A stretch of DNA of 64,000 nucleotides, from NCBI GenBank assembly GCA_023101505.1, contig LVZA01000001.1:1979672-2043671 (forward strand), read 5' to 3'. Position 1 is the stretch's first letter; the number at the start of each line of letters is the position of its first letter. Under the pieces are notes generated by a model. It searched no databases and was not told the DNA's origin. It saw nothing but the letters and a program-made list of their open reading frames with translations. The translations under genes were made by a program, and so were the position numbers. The stretch is from Pasteurellaceae bacterium Pebbles2. GTDB lineage: Bacteria; Pseudomonadota; Gammaproteobacteria; Enterobacterales; Pasteurellaceae. This document shows positions 23,225 to 32,113 of the stretch, piece by piece.

Positions 23225-24070
23225 ATGAAATTATCACACTTTTTATTATCAGCAGTTGCCGCAACTACATTAGCTGCGTGCGGAAACTTAAGCAATATCA
23301 CTGATGAAGGTCAACCAGCAGGTGATACTCCAGAGCAAGCTGTTGCAGATCTTGTATGGCCAAAAATTGACTCAGCAAGATTTAACCACGACGGTTCACA
23401 ATTTGGTTCTTGGCCAAACTGGGACAACGTTCGTATGGTTGAAGCTGGTATGAACAAAGACCAATTATACAACTTGTTAGGTCGCCCACACTTTGCTGAA
23501 GGCTTATATGGCGTTCGTGAGTGGGATTACGCATTCAACTATCGTGAAAACGGTACTCACAAAATTTGTCAATACAAAGTATTATTCGACAAAAATATGA
23601 ATGCACAAAGTTTCTTCTGGTTCCCGAATGGTTGTAATGGTAACTCATCATTCAACTTAAGTGGTGATTTCTTATTTGATTTCGATAAAGATACTTTAAC
23701 TGCTAAAGGTAAAGAAGTTGTTGATAATGTTGCAGCACAATTAAAACAATCAGGTGCTAAAGATGTTGTTATCAATGGCCACACAGACCGTTTAGGTTCT
23801 GAGGCTTATAACTTAGATTTATCACAACGTCGTGCGAACCGTGTTAAAGCACGTTTAATCGAGCAAGGCGTTCAAGCAAACTTCACAGCAACTGGTTTAG
23901 GTAAAGCTCACCAAGTTAAAGCGTGTGCTGACGAATCAGGTCAAGCGTTAAGAGATTGTTTACGTCCTAACCGTCGTGTAGAAATTAAAGCGGCTGGTAC
24001 AACGTTAAAACAACACGAAGAACGTCAAGTTGCGGGTGAAAAAGGCCCAACTCCTTATTATCAAAAATAA
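23225..24070 (+). CDS. Outer-membrane lipoprotein with SmpA/OmlA-like and OmpA-like domains
   Basis: A 281-residue lipoprotein with lipobox LAAC (Cys19). The middle part (about residues 65-135) resembles the SmpA/OmlA (BamE-like) fold, with GMNKDQLYNLLGRPHF and REWDYAFNYR. The C-terminal part (about 150-255) is an OmpA-like peptidoglycan-binding domain with FDFDKDTL, INGHTDRLGSEAYN and LSQRRANRVKARL. The protein should anchor the outer membrane to peptidoglycan. It is a single gene with AT-rich upstream sequence, a TAAGGT ribosome site and a strong terminator. Codon choice is strongly biased, suggesting high expression. I do not know an established gene name. Confidence 0.85.
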   Translation: MKLSHFLLSAVAATTLAACGNLSNITDEGQPAGDTPEQAVADLVWPKIDSARFNHDGSQFGSWPNWDNVRMVEAGMNKDQLYNLLGRPHFAEGLYGVREWDYAFNYRENGTHKICQYKVLFDKNMNAQSFFWFPNGCNGNSSFNLSGDFLFDFDKDTLTAKGKEVVDNVAAQLKQSGAKDVVINGHTDRLGSEAYNLDLSQRRANRVKARLIEQGVQANFTATGLGKAHQVKACADESGQALRDCLRPNRRVEIKAAGTTLKQHEERQVAGEKGPTPYYQK

Positions 24071-24088
24071 TTTTTGAATAAGCATACC

Positions 24089-24117
24089 AAAGGCTAAACG
24101 AAAGTTTAGCCTTTTTG
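24089..24117 (+). terminator. Rho-independent terminator after the OmpA-domain lipoprotein
   Basis: AAAGGCTAAAC and GTTTAGCCTTTTT form a GC-containing stem around a short GAAA loop, ending in a T run 19 bases after the stop codon. Confidence 0.9.
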
Positions 24118-24225
24118 TTTTTCTGCATTTTATTAATTTCTCTTTAGTTAAAATGGACATAAAGATATACAAAGTGCGGTGTAAAATGTTATAGTTTTTT
24201 AACATCTTTTTAAGAGGAATTTTGT

Positions 24226-25146
24226 ATGGACTTATTTGATGGATTACCAACGGTAACGATTTTCTTTATTCTTTTTGTAGCTTTTGTTTTATATTCAACC
24301 TTAAAAACAGTACCACAAGGTTATCATTGGACGATTGAACGTTTTGGTCGTTACACACGTACATTAACACCAGGCTTAAACTTTGTGATTCCTTTTGTAG
24401 ATCGAGTTGGGCGTAAAATTAATATGATGGAACAGGTGCTAGATATTCCATCGCAAGAAGTCATTTCTAAAGATAACGCCAATGTATCGATTGATGCAGT
24501 GTGTTTCGTACAGGTGATTGATGCTCGCAGTGCAGCTTATGAAGTAAACCACTTGGAACAAGCCATTGTGAACTTGGTGATGACGAATATTCGTACGGTG
24601 CTTGGGAGTATGGAACTTGATGAAATGCTTTCGCAGCGTGATAGCATTAATGGACGTTTGCTGTCGATTGTTGATGAAGCGACCAATCCGTGGGGCGTGA
24701 AAGTAACTCGTATTGAAATTCGAGATGTGCGTCCACCACGAGAATTGAGTGAAGCAATGAATGCACAAATGAAAGCCGAGCGTAATAAACGTGCAGAAAT
24801 TTTAGAAGCAGAAGGGGTTCGCCAAGCGCAAATTTTGCGTGCCGAGGGTGAGAAACAATCTCGCATTTTAAGAGCTGAGGGTGAAAAACAAGAAGCTATT
24901 TTGCAAGCGGAAGCTCGTGAGCGTGCGGCGGAAGCGGAGGCAAAAGCCACACAAATGGTTTCTGAGGCAATTACCAATGGTGATACCAAAGCAATTAATT
25001 ATTTTATTGCACAAAAATATACCGAAGCATTAAAAGACATCGGGGGAGCAAATAATAGCAAAGTAGTGTTAATGCCATTAGAAGCAGGCAACCTGATTGG
25101 TTCGGTGGCTGGCATTGCGGAATTATTGAAAGGCGATAAAAAATAA
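24226..25146 (+). CDS. qmcA: SPFH/stomatin-like membrane protein QmcA
   Basis: A 306-residue member of the prohibitin/stomatin family, anchored by one N-terminal helix (about residues 8-27). The SPFH domain follows with [19 protein letters not shown] and [13 protein letters not shown], then a long coiled-coil rich in Glu, Ala and Arg ([21 protein letters not shown] in outline) and a C-terminal hydrophobic tail. Family members form large ring assemblies organising membrane proteases and microdomains. It is 9 bases upstream of an NfeD-type partner, the standard pairing for this family. Ribosome site AAGAGGA. Confidence 0.92.
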   Translation: MDLFDGLPTVTIFFILFVAFVLYSTLKTVPQGYHWTIERFGRYTRTLTPGLNFVIPFVDRVGRKINMMEQVLDIPSQEVISKDNANVSIDAVCFVQVIDARSAAYEVNHLEQAIVNLVMTNIRTVLGSMELDEMLSQRDSINGRLLSIVDEATNPWGVKVTRIEIRDVRPPRELSEAMNAQMKAERNKRAEILEAEGVRQAQILRAEGEKQSRILRAEGEKQEAILQAEARERAAEAEAKATQMVSEAITNGDTKAINYFIAQKYTEALKDIGGANNSKVVLMPLEAGNLIGSVAGIAELLKGDKK

Positions 25147-25155
25147 GGACGACTT

Positions 25156-25611
25156 ATGGAATGGCTTGCTCAATGGGGAACGTGGCATTGGCTTATTTTA
25201 GGCTTTGCCTTGCTAATTGCAGAAATTATACTCCCCGGGATTTTCTTGCTCTGGTGGGGCTTGGCGGCGATTATTATTGCGGCAATGAACGCATTAATCC
25301 CAATATTTTCCCTAACGACTTTGGGAATAATATACGCCATTTTAGCCACGGCATTAAGTTTGATTTGGTGGAAATACCAACATCAAAAAGATCAGGCTGA
25401 TGAACAAAAATCTCATTTAAATCAACGTGATCACTATATGCTAGGATTAAAAGGCACGGTTGAAGAAATGGCAGAAAATGGTATCGGACGTGGACATTTT
25501 GGCGACACAACTTGGCGCATTCAAGCACAAGATGAGCTATTAAATATCGGCGATACGATTGAAGTCATTCAAGTGCAAGGCATTACCTTAGGGGTAAAAA
25601 AGGTTAAATAA
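25156..25611 (+). CDS. NfeD-like membrane protein (YbbK type)
   Basis: A 151-residue protein with three hydrophobic helices in residues 10-75 (WHWLILGFALLIAEIILPG, LLWWGLAAIIIAAMNALI, LGIIYAILATALSLIWW) and a C-terminal OB-fold domain containing LKGTVEEMAENGIGRG and a final LGVKKV. NfeD proteins pair with stomatin-family proteins and help assemble membrane microdomains. The gene follows qmcA by 9 bases and overlaps the next gene by one base, so the three genes form an operon. Confidence 0.9.
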   Translation: MEWLAQWGTWHWLILGFALLIAEIILPGIFLLWWGLAAIIIAAMNALIPIFSLTTLGIIYAILATALSLIWWKYQHQKDQADEQKSHLNQRDHYMLGLKGTVEEMAENGIGRGHFGDTTWRIQAQDELLNIGDTIEVIQVQGITLGVKKVK

Positions 25612-26255
25612 TGAAAAAAACAAAATCGACAAAAAATGTAAAAATTGAAGCTGTAGCAAAACCAAAACATCATTTAATTATTTTTGCTCACCCAAATAGT
25701 AATAGCTTCACCAAAGCAATGGTTGATCAGATTATTTTAGCCAGTGAAAAAGCAGGTGCAGAAACAGTGGTTAGAAATCTTTACACAATGAATTTTAACC
25801 CTATACTTAGCCAAGAAGAAATTCAGGGAGCATACCAAGGTATTTTGGCGGAAGAAATTCGTTATGAACAGCAATTAATCCATAAAGCGGATTTGATTAC
25901 GTTGGTTTATCCCCTTTGGTGGATGGGTTTTCCTGCGATTTTAAAAGGCTATTTAGATCGTGTACTCACCGCTGGCTTTGCTTATCAAACTGATGCTAAT
26001 GGTTCTGTGGGACTAATTCACGGCAAAAAAATGCAGCAGTTTGTAAATCTTGGCAGTAATGTAGCAGAGTACGAAACTAAAGGCTTTGCCCAAGCACTTG
26101 ATGTTTGTTTAATCAATGGCTTATTCAATTTTTGTGGCATTACCGATATTGATTACGAATTATTTGGTAGTCTATACGGAATTAGCGATCAAGAACGTCA
26201 AGCTATATTGACAAAAGTGGCAGAGAAAACAACGAAAAATATCACCGCACTTTAA
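25611..26255 (+). CDS. NAD(P)H-dependent flavodoxin-fold oxidoreductase (quinone reductase-like)
   Basis: A 214-residue protein with a basic N-terminal extension of about 20 residues followed by a flavodoxin_2 domain: HHLIIFAHPNSNSFTKAM binds the FMN/FAD phosphate and TLVYPLWWMGFPAILKGYLDRVL is the family hallmark. Related enzymes are NQO1, KefF and MdaB, which reduce quinones by two electrons. The start overlaps the NfeD stop by one base, an unusual partner for a qmcA operon. The final residues contain an uptake signal. A strong terminator follows. Confidence 0.85.
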   Translation: MKKTKSTKNVKIEAVAKPKHHLIIFAHPNSNSFTKAMVDQIILASEKAGAETVVRNLYTMNFNPILSQEEIQGAYQGILAEEIRYEQQLIHKADLITLVYPLWWMGFPAILKGYLDRVLTAGFAYQTDANGSVGLIHGKKMQQFVNLGSNVAEYETKGFAQALDVCLINGLFNFCGITDIDYELFGSLYGISDQERQAILTKVAEKTTKNITAL

Positions 26256-26273
26256 TCTTAGTTTCAGTAAAAC

Positions 26274-26308
26274 AAATAAGGCAATCTTTTGGTTGCCTTA
26301 TTTTTTTG
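26274..26308 (+). terminator. Rho-independent terminator
   Basis: AAATAAGGCAA and TTGCCTTATTTTTTT pair around a CTTTTGG loop, followed by a T run, closing the qmcA operon. Confidence 0.9.
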
Positions 26309-26348
26309 TATTTTCACTAAAAATCATTTGATATTTCAAAAAATATAA

Positions 26349-26389
26349 TGTAATTTATTTATTACATTAACTGTAATAATAAATTTACA
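26349..26389 (+). promoter_or_regulatory. Two tandem TyrR boxes upstream of aroF-tyrA
   Basis: Box 1 (26349-26366) and box 2 (26372-26389) each read TGTAA, eight bases, TTACA, which fits the TyrR consensus TGTAAAN6TTTACA. They are separated by 5 bases, so their centres are 23 bases apart, as in the paired boxes of E. coli TyrR-regulated promoters. The second box ends 16 bases before the aroF start. Tyrosine-dependent repression by TyrR is inferred. Confidence 0.82.
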
Positions 26390-26405
26390 AAAAAGGAAAT
26401 TGAAA

Positions 26406-27461
26406 ATGAATAAAGATAGTATCCATAATGTTCACATTGTTGATGAAAAAGTGTTGATCACTCCAGCCGAATTAAAACAAAAATTACCATTACCACAAAA
26501 TTTACGCAGCCAAATTGAACAGCATCGTGCTGAGATTTCAAAAATTATCCATAAAGAAGATCCTCGCTTGCTCGTGGTTATCGGCCCTTGTTCTGTACAC
26601 GATACCGAAGCAGCATTAGAATACGCACGCCGTTTGAAAAAATTAGCTGATGAAGTCAAAGATGAGCTTTATATTGTGATGCGTGTTTATTTTGAAAAAC
26701 CACGCACCACCGTGGGCTGGAAAGGTTTGATTAACGACCCTAAAATTGATGGCACATTTGATGTAGAAACAGGCTTACACATTGCTCGTAAATTGTTGCT
26801 AGACCTAGTTGAAATGGGCTTGCCTTTAGCTACCGAAGCCCTTGATCCATTAACACCGCAATATTTAGCCGATTTATTCAGCTGGTCGGCGATTGGCGCA
26901 CGCACAACAGAATCGCAAACTCATCGTGAATTAGCATCAGGTCTATCGATGGCGGTTGGCTTTAAAAATGGCACGGACGGCAGTCTTGCAACAGCAATTA
27001 ATGCGTTAAAAGCAGCGTCAATGGGGCACAGCTTTATCGGCATCAACCAACAAGGACAAGTGAATTTGCTTCACACTGAAGGTAATCCTGACGGACACGT
27101 GATTTTACGTGGCGGAAAAACGCCAAATTTTGAAGCGCCATTTGTTCAACAATGTGAAATTGAATTAGCAAATGCCGGACTTGAAACAGCGATTATGATT
27201 GATTGTAGCCACGGCAATTCCAACAAAGATTACCGCCGTCAACCTGCGGTGGCTGAAAATGCGGTTGATCAAATCGTAGCTGGAAGCCAATCAATCATTG
27301 GTTTAATGTTGGAAAGTAACATCAACGCAGGTAATCAAAGTGCAGAGCAACCTGTTAGCCAAATGAAATACGGCGTATCCATTACCGATGCCTGCATTGA
27401 CTGGGAAACCACCGACGAATTGTTACGCAATTTAGCTAACAGATTGAAAAATCGTAAATAA
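26406..27461 (+). CDS. aroF: 3-deoxy-7-phosphoheptulonate synthase (DAHP synthase, AroF type)
   Basis: First enzyme of the shikimate pathway, joining phosphoenolpyruvate and erythrose 4-phosphate. The 351-residue product is closest in my reading to E. coli AroF: the N-terminus NKDSIHNVHIVDE parallels its QKDALNNVHITDE. Core motifs are VVIGPCSVHD, MRVYFEKPRTTVGWKG, GARTTESQTHRE, GFKNGTDGS and MIDCSHGNSNKDYR. The ATG at 26406 has an AAAGGAAA ribosome site and is supported by the AroF alignment over the TTG at 26400. The pairing with tyrA and the upstream TyrR boxes fit the tyrosine-sensitive isozyme. Confidence 0.93.
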   Translation: MNKDSIHNVHIVDEKVLITPAELKQKLPLPQNLRSQIEQHRAEISKIIHKEDPRLLVVIGPCSVHDTEAALEYARRLKKLADEVKDELYIVMRVYFEKPRTTVGWKGLINDPKIDGTFDVETGLHIARKLLLDLVEMGLPLATEALDPLTPQYLADLFSWSAIGARTTESQTHRELASGLSMAVGFKNGTDGSLATAINALKAASMGHSFIGINQQGQVNLLHTEGNPDGHVILRGGKTPNFEAPFVQQCEIELANAGLETAIMIDCSHGNSNKDYRRQPAVAENAVDQIVAGSQSIIGLMLESNINAGNQSAEQPVSQMKYGVSITDACIDWETTDELLRNLANRLKNRK

Positions 27462-27501
27462 TAGGTAGAATAGTTCTATTATTTTACACTTTTATATTTA
27501 A

Positions 27502-27543
27502 AAAACTGCGGTGAAAAAATTGAAAGTTTTACACCGCAGTTTT
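27502..27543. terminator. Inverted uptake-signal-variant pair between aroF and tyrA
   Basis: AAAACTGCGGTG and CACCGCAGTTTT form a stem with T-rich flank. The core is ACTGCGGT rather than AGTGCGGT, a common variant in this window. It may partly terminate or attenuate transcription between aroF and tyrA, or simply reflect uptake-signal accumulation. Confidence 0.6.
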
Positions 27544-27565
27544 AATTCATACAACGGACAAAAAA

Positions 27566-28684
27566 ATGAACGCCCTAACCCAAATCCGAAATGAAATAGA
27601 TCAACTGGATCAACAGCTTATTGAGCTTTTTGCTCAACGTCTTGCTTTGGTGAAAAAAGTTGGTGAAGTGAAACACAAACACGGTTTGCCGATTTATGTT
27701 CCTGAGCGAGAGGCTGATATGTTGGCAGCTCGTCGTGAAGAAGCGGAAAAAATGGGCGTGCCAGCGGATTTAATTGAAGATGTGTTACGTCGTTTAATGC
27801 GTGAATCTTACACCAGCGAAAATCATTTTGGTTTTAAAACGGTTAATCCCGACATTAAAAAAATCGTTGTAGTGGGCGGAACAGGGAAGTTAGGCGGACT
27901 TTTTGCTCGTTTTTTACGATCTTCGGGCTATCAAGTAGAGATTTTAGGGCGTAAAGATTGGCAAAGTGCGGATCAAATTTTAGCAAATTCTGATGTTGTC
28001 ATTGTATGTGTACCGATTGTTAACACCTTAGAAACTATTGAACGCTTAAAGCCTTATTTAACGCCGAATATGTTGTTGACGGATTTAACTTCGGTGAAAC
28101 GTCAGCCATTAGAAAAAATGTTAGAAGTTCATAGTGGGGCGGTAGTGGGCTTGCACCCAATGTTTGGACCAGATATTGCGAGTATGGCGAAGCAGGTTGT
28201 AGTGCGTTGTGATGGGCGTTTTCCTGAACGCTATCAATGGCTTATTGACCAAATTGCAATGTGGGGCGCAAAAATTTATCAAGTTGATGCAGCAGAACAC
28301 GATCACAGTATGACCTACATTCAAGCGTTGCGCCATTTTTCAACCTTTGCCAACGGTTTGCATTTGTCAAAACAACCTGTGAAATTAGCGAATTTACTGG
28401 CATTATCTTCACCAATTTACCGTTTAGAATTGGCGATGATCGGGCGTTTATTTGCGCAAGATGGCGGACTTTATGCCGATATTATTATGGATAAACCTGA
28501 AAATTTAGCAGTGATTGAAAGCCTAAAACAAAGCTATGAAGAAAGCCTAAAATTCTTTGAAACAGGCGATAAACAAGGCTTTATCGACGCATTTGAAAAA
28601 GTACATCAGTGGTTTGGTGATTATTCAGAATTATTTATGAAAGAAAGTCGCCAATTATTACAACAAGCCAATGATTTGCGCTAA
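27566..28684 (+). CDS. tyrA: Bifunctional chorismate mutase / prephenate dehydrogenase
   Basis: Makes 4-hydroxyphenylpyruvate for tyrosine. The 372-residue product matches E. coli TyrA (373). The chorismate mutase part covers residues 1-90 ([33 protein letters not shown]); the NAD-binding motif [16 protein letters not shown] begins near residue 101; the dehydrogenase active site includes [11 protein letters not shown] and the [17 protein letters not shown] helix. It follows aroF, as in the E. coli aroF-tyrA operon, but with 104 bases and an uptake-signal hairpin in between. Confidence 0.96.
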   Translation: MNALTQIRNEIDQLDQQLIELFAQRLALVKKVGEVKHKHGLPIYVPEREADMLAARREEAEKMGVPADLIEDVLRRLMRESYTSENHFGFKTVNPDIKKIVVVGGTGKLGGLFARFLRSSGYQVEILGRKDWQSADQILANSDVVIVCVPIVNTLETIERLKPYLTPNMLLTDLTSVKRQPLEKMLEVHSGAVVGLHPMFGPDIASMAKQVVVRCDGRFPERYQWLIDQIAMWGAKIYQVDAAEHDHSMTYIQALRHFSTFANGLHLSKQPVKLANLLALSSPIYRLELAMIGRLFAQDGGLYADIIMDKPENLAVIESLKQSYEESLKFFETGDKQGFIDAFEKVHQWFGDYSELFMKESRQLLQQANDLR

Positions 28685-28708
28685 CAAATTATTTAATAAG
28701 GAAAATAA

Positions 28709-29548
28709 ATGCAAAATACGCCTTATCAAATTCAACCTAAAGCCGTTTATGGCGATAAAACCGTATTGCGAGTGGTGTCAATTAATGTTAATGGCTTGCG
28801 TGCGGCGGAAAAGAAGGGTTTTATTGAATGGTTAGCGCAAAGTGAAGCTGATGTAATTTGTTTGCAAGAAACTCGCTTAACGCACGAACAATGGACGGAT
28901 AAATTTAAGCCCGCGGGCTGGTTTACCGCACTTTTCCCAGCCGAAAAAGCAGGCTATGCAGGTACGGCAATTTATAGCCGCATTCCGTTTCGTTCGGTAA
29001 CAACAGGCTTAGGCTTTGAGCTTGCTGATAGCCAAGGGCGATTTATTTGTGCTGAATTTGATCTTGGTCTAGACAAGCCTGTGCATATTGCTTCGCTTTA
29101 TTTGCCGTCAGGTTCATCAGGTGATGAAGCGCAAGCTCGTAAAGATTTGTTTTTAAACGAATATAAAGCCATTTTAAAACAATGGAGAGCAGAAGATAAA
29201 TCGATCATTGTGTGTGGCGATTACAACATTGTGCATAAGCGCATCGACATTAAAAACTGGTCGGGCAATCAAAAAGCCTCGGGCTGCTTGCCACACGAAC
29301 GTGCTTGGCTTGATCATATTTATGACGAACTAGGTTATGTGGATACTTTCCGTGAAGTGCGCAAAGAAAGTGATGTATATTCGTGGTGGTCAAATCGTGG
29401 TCAGGCTCGGGCTAAGAACGTTGGCTGGCGTATTGATTATCAAGCCTGCTCGCCAGATTGGAAAAATCGTACGCTCAATGCGTGGGTGTATAAAGAAAAT
29501 TGGTTTAGCGATCACGCCCCAGTGGTGATAGATTACGCTATTGAATAG
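28709..29548 (+). CDS. Exonuclease III-family AP endonuclease, paralogue 1
   Basis: A 279-residue exonuclease/endonuclease/phosphatase-fold DNA repair enzyme. Metal and catalytic motifs are VVSINVNGLRAAEKKG, ICLQETRL, GYAGTAIYSR, VCGDYNIVHK, the RIDYQA motif and the terminal WFSDHAPVVIDY. It has an N-terminal extension of about 25 residues compared with E. coli XthA, and in motif style it is nearer to the ExoA/NApe group than to the second copy at 38.4 kb. It probably cleaves abasic sites in DNA. Located 24 bases after tyrA. Confidence 0.88.
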   Translation: MQNTPYQIQPKAVYGDKTVLRVVSINVNGLRAAEKKGFIEWLAQSEADVICLQETRLTHEQWTDKFKPAGWFTALFPAEKAGYAGTAIYSRIPFRSVTTGLGFELADSQGRFICAEFDLGLDKPVHIASLYLPSGSSGDEAQARKDLFLNEYKAILKQWRAEDKSIIVCGDYNIVHKRIDIKNWSGNQKASGCLPHERAWLDHIYDELGYVDTFREVRKESDVYSWWSNRGQARAKNVGWRIDYQACSPDWKNRTLNAWVYKENWFSDHAPVVIDYAIE

Positions 29549-29677
29549 TTTTTTTATTTATTTTTGTTTCAGCTCGCATTAGCGGTTGAACTTTTGTATT
29601 CCTTATTTTGTCATAAGGAATATATTTTTCCCCTTTATTATTTAGTTATTTATTTAGTATTTACTGGAGCTTTCCGA

Positions 29678-31324
29678 ATGCTTTTGCAAAAAATAAAATC
29701 CTCATTGTCTTTTTCTTCGACAAAGGTTATTGCGCTTGTTGCGCTTTATTTTACTGCGGTGCTAAATCTTGCATTTTATAAAACCGTTTTAAACGCTCAC
29801 CCTTTTACTGGCGCACCTGAAGATTACTTTTTATTAACCGTTCCTTTATTTGTCTTTTTCACTTTAAACGCTGCTTTTCAAATTATCGCTTTGCCAATTT
29901 TACACAAAGTGATCATTCCATTATTTCTTGTGTTAAGTGCAGCAATTAGCTATCAAGAGCTATTTTTTGGCATTTATTTTGATAACACAATGCTAGAAAA
30001 TGTGTTACAAACAAATCCTGCTGAAACAGCGAGAATGATTACTTTGCCTTATGTAACTTGGATTATTTGCTTAGGTGTTATCCCAGCGATTTTATATACT
30101 TTTATTAAAATAAAATACCGCACTTTTATCAAAGAAATTGCCTGTCGTGTGGCTACTATTGCGCTTTCAGCCTTTGTTGTATGGGGGATTTCTAAATTCT
30201 ACTATCAAGATTACGCTTCTTTTGTGCGTAACAATAAAGCAGTAACGCATTTAATTGTGCCGTCGAATTTTATTGGGGCAACTGTTAGCAAAGTAAAACA
30301 GTACTACAATGCAAACCGCACTTTTCAACACTTCGGTTTAGAGGCAAAACAAGCGAAGCCAGACAACGCTCGCCACGTGATGTTTTTAGTTGTTGGAGAA
30401 ACTACTCGTGCGCAAAACTGGGGGCTTAATGGATATGCTCGTCAAACAACACCTTTATTAGCTAAACGTGAGCAACAAGGCGAATTAATTAATTTCCACA
30501 ATGTTACCAGCTGTGGTACATCAACGGCGTATTCTGTGCCTTGTATGTTTTCAACTTTGCCACGAGATAAATTCAGCGTGAACGATGCCGATTATCAAGA
30601 TAATTTACTCGATATTTTGCAACGTGCTGGCGTAGAAACAATGTGGATAGACAACAATAGTGATTGTAAAGGTGTATGTGCTCGCACGCCAAATCTGAAT
30701 GTAACCAATATTGATTTAGCCGATTATTGTCATAATGGCGAATGTTTAGACGATGTTTTGTTCATTGATATTGAGAAATTCTTACATCAATCAGATAAAG
30801 ATACAGTGATTATATTACACACCATCGGCAATCACGGTCCGACATATCACGAACGTTATACGCCAGAATATCGTCAATTTACACCGACTTGCGATACCAA
30901 TGAAATTCAGAAGTGTAGCAATGATCAATTAGTTAATACTTATGATAATGGCATTTTATATGTCGATTATTTCTTAAATAAAGCGATTGGTTATTTGGAA
31001 AAAGAAAAAGGTTGGGAAGCCGCATTATTTTATATGTCTGATCACGGTGAATCTTTAGGTGAAAATGGCATTTATTTACACGGCACGCCGTATGCGATTG
31101 CACCAAAAGAGCAAACTCATATTCCAGCGGTAATGTGGCTATCGCCATCTTGGCAAAAAAATGAAAAAATTGATATGCAATGTTTACAAAACAAAGCGAA
31201 AACAGGTGAGTTCTCTCACGATAACTTATTCCATACCACATTTGCAATGATGGATATGAGCTTAGATTTGCCAGAATATAAGCCAGAATTAGATATCTTG
31301 GCACAATGTAAGAAAGCGCGATAA
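29678..31324 (+). CDS. eptA: Phosphoethanolamine transferase (EptA family)
   Basis: Transfers phosphoethanolamine from phosphatidylethanolamine to lipid A or lipooligosaccharide core at the periplasmic face of the inner membrane, altering surface charge and resistance to cationic peptides. The 548-residue product (E. coli EptA 547) has five N-terminal membrane helices and a periplasmic sulfatase-fold domain. The catalytic threonine is T281 in SCGTSTAYSVPCMFS; other metal-site motifs are GETTRAQNWGLNGY and MSDHGESLGENG. I chose the ATG at 29678, preceded by TGGAG, because it aligns with EptA; 38 more in-frame residues upstream look unrelated. Core-modifying Lpt enzymes are the alternative. Confidence 0.88.
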   Translation: MLLQKIKSSLSFSSTKVIALVALYFTAVLNLAFYKTVLNAHPFTGAPEDYFLLTVPLFVFFTLNAAFQIIALPILHKVIIPLFLVLSAAISYQELFFGIYFDNTMLENVLQTNPAETARMITLPYVTWIICLGVIPAILYTFIKIKYRTFIKEIACRVATIALSAFVVWGISKFYYQDYASFVRNNKAVTHLIVPSNFIGATVSKVKQYYNANRTFQHFGLEAKQAKPDNARHVMFLVVGETTRAQNWGLNGYARQTTPLLAKREQQGELINFHNVTSCGTSTAYSVPCMFSTLPRDKFSVNDADYQDNLLDILQRAGVETMWIDNNSDCKGVCARTPNLNVTNIDLADYCHNGECLDDVLFIDIEKFLHQSDKDTVIILHTIGNHGPTYHERYTPEYRQFTPTCDTNEIQKCSNDQLVNTYDNGILYVDYFLNKAIGYLEKEKGWEAALFYMSDHGESLGENGIYLHGTPYAIAPKEQTHIPAVMWLSPSWQKNEKIDMQCLQNKAKTGEFSHDNLFHTTFAMMDMSLDLPEYKPELDILAQCKKAR

Positions 31325-31357
31325 CGCTTTATTATTGTGATTATTCCTGCATAACAT

Positions 31358-31391
31358 AAAACAGCCTAAATCATCTTTAGGCTGTTTTTTT
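31358..31391 (+). terminator. Rho-independent terminator after eptA
   Basis: AAACAGCCTAAA and TTTAGGCTGTTTTTTT pair around a TCATC loop and end in a T run. Confidence 0.9.
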
Positions 31392-31426
31392 ACGTTAAGA
31401 GAATATTTAAAAACATTAAAAAAACA

Positions 31427-31471
31427 AAAAAGTGCGGTGCAAAATTTTAATGTTTTACACCGCACTTTTTG
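31427..31471. terminator. Uptake-signal inverted pair upstream of the DedA gene end
   Basis: AAAAGTGCGGTGCAAAA and TTTTACACCGCACTTTT form a long stem with flanking A and T runs, serving as terminator for the convergent minus-strand DedA gene. Confidence 0.8.
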
Positions 31472-31485
31472 TTTTAGGAAATTAT

Positions 31486-32097
31486 TTATTCTTCTTTTTT
31501 AGTTTTTTTCGCTTTATACACTTTGAAGCCAATAAATAAAGCTAACAAAGCAATAACGATATAAAGTCCTGTTTGCCCAGTTTTAATTTGTTCTGCTAAC
31601 CAATCACGATTATTTGCGCCGTGATAGCCAAGATAAACCCACACTGGCACAGAAATGATGGCAGCAAAGAAATCAAGCAAGAAAAAGCGAGTGTAGCTCA
31701 CACGGCGAGTAATACCCGACACCATATAAATTGGCGCACGTAAGCCTGGTAAGAAACGTGCGACAAAAAGTACACGATTACCATATTGATCAAATTTACC
31801 ACGCACCATTCGTAAGCGTTTTAGGGTGAGAATTCGGCGAATAGGGCGGAATTTTAAAATTTTAACGCCATAAATTCGACCGAGCCAATACATTATGCTG
31901 TCGCCAGCCAGCACGCCGAACATACTCACGACTAACATAATATGTACATTCACGCTTTCAGGGTAAAGCCCTGCGATAATCCCACCTGAAACAAGGGTAA
32001 TATCTTCAGGGATTGGCACGCCAAAACCACAGATAATTAAGACGAATAACACCGCCCAATAACCGTAATCAGTAAAAAAACTCACTAAAAAATCCAT
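31486..32097 (-). CDS. DedA family membrane protein
   Basis: A 203-residue inner-membrane protein of the SNARE-associated/VTT group. Landmarks are GFGVPIPEDITLVSGGIIAG near residue 25, a first hydrophobic hairpin, the family motif RFLPGLRAPIYMVSGITR near residue 113-131, and C-terminal helices ending in a lysine-rich tail. DedA proteins are thought to recycle undecaprenyl phosphate or phospholipids across the membrane and support proton balance. Among E. coli paralogues it is nearest in style to YohD. It is 16 bases downstream of the nitroreductase gene, same strand. Confidence 0.88.
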   Translation of the reverse strand: MDFLVSFFTDYGYWAVLFVLIICGFGVPIPEDITLVSGGIIAGLYPESVNVHIMLVVSMFGVLAGDSIMYWLGRIYGVKILKFRPIRRILTLKRLRMVRGKFDQYGNRVLFVARFLPGLRAPIYMVSGITRRVSYTRFFLLDFFAAIISVPVWVYLGYHGANNRDWLAEQIKTGQTGLYIVIALLALFIGFKVYKAKKTKKEE

Positions 32098-32113
32098 ATT
32101 AAAATCCTATTAA

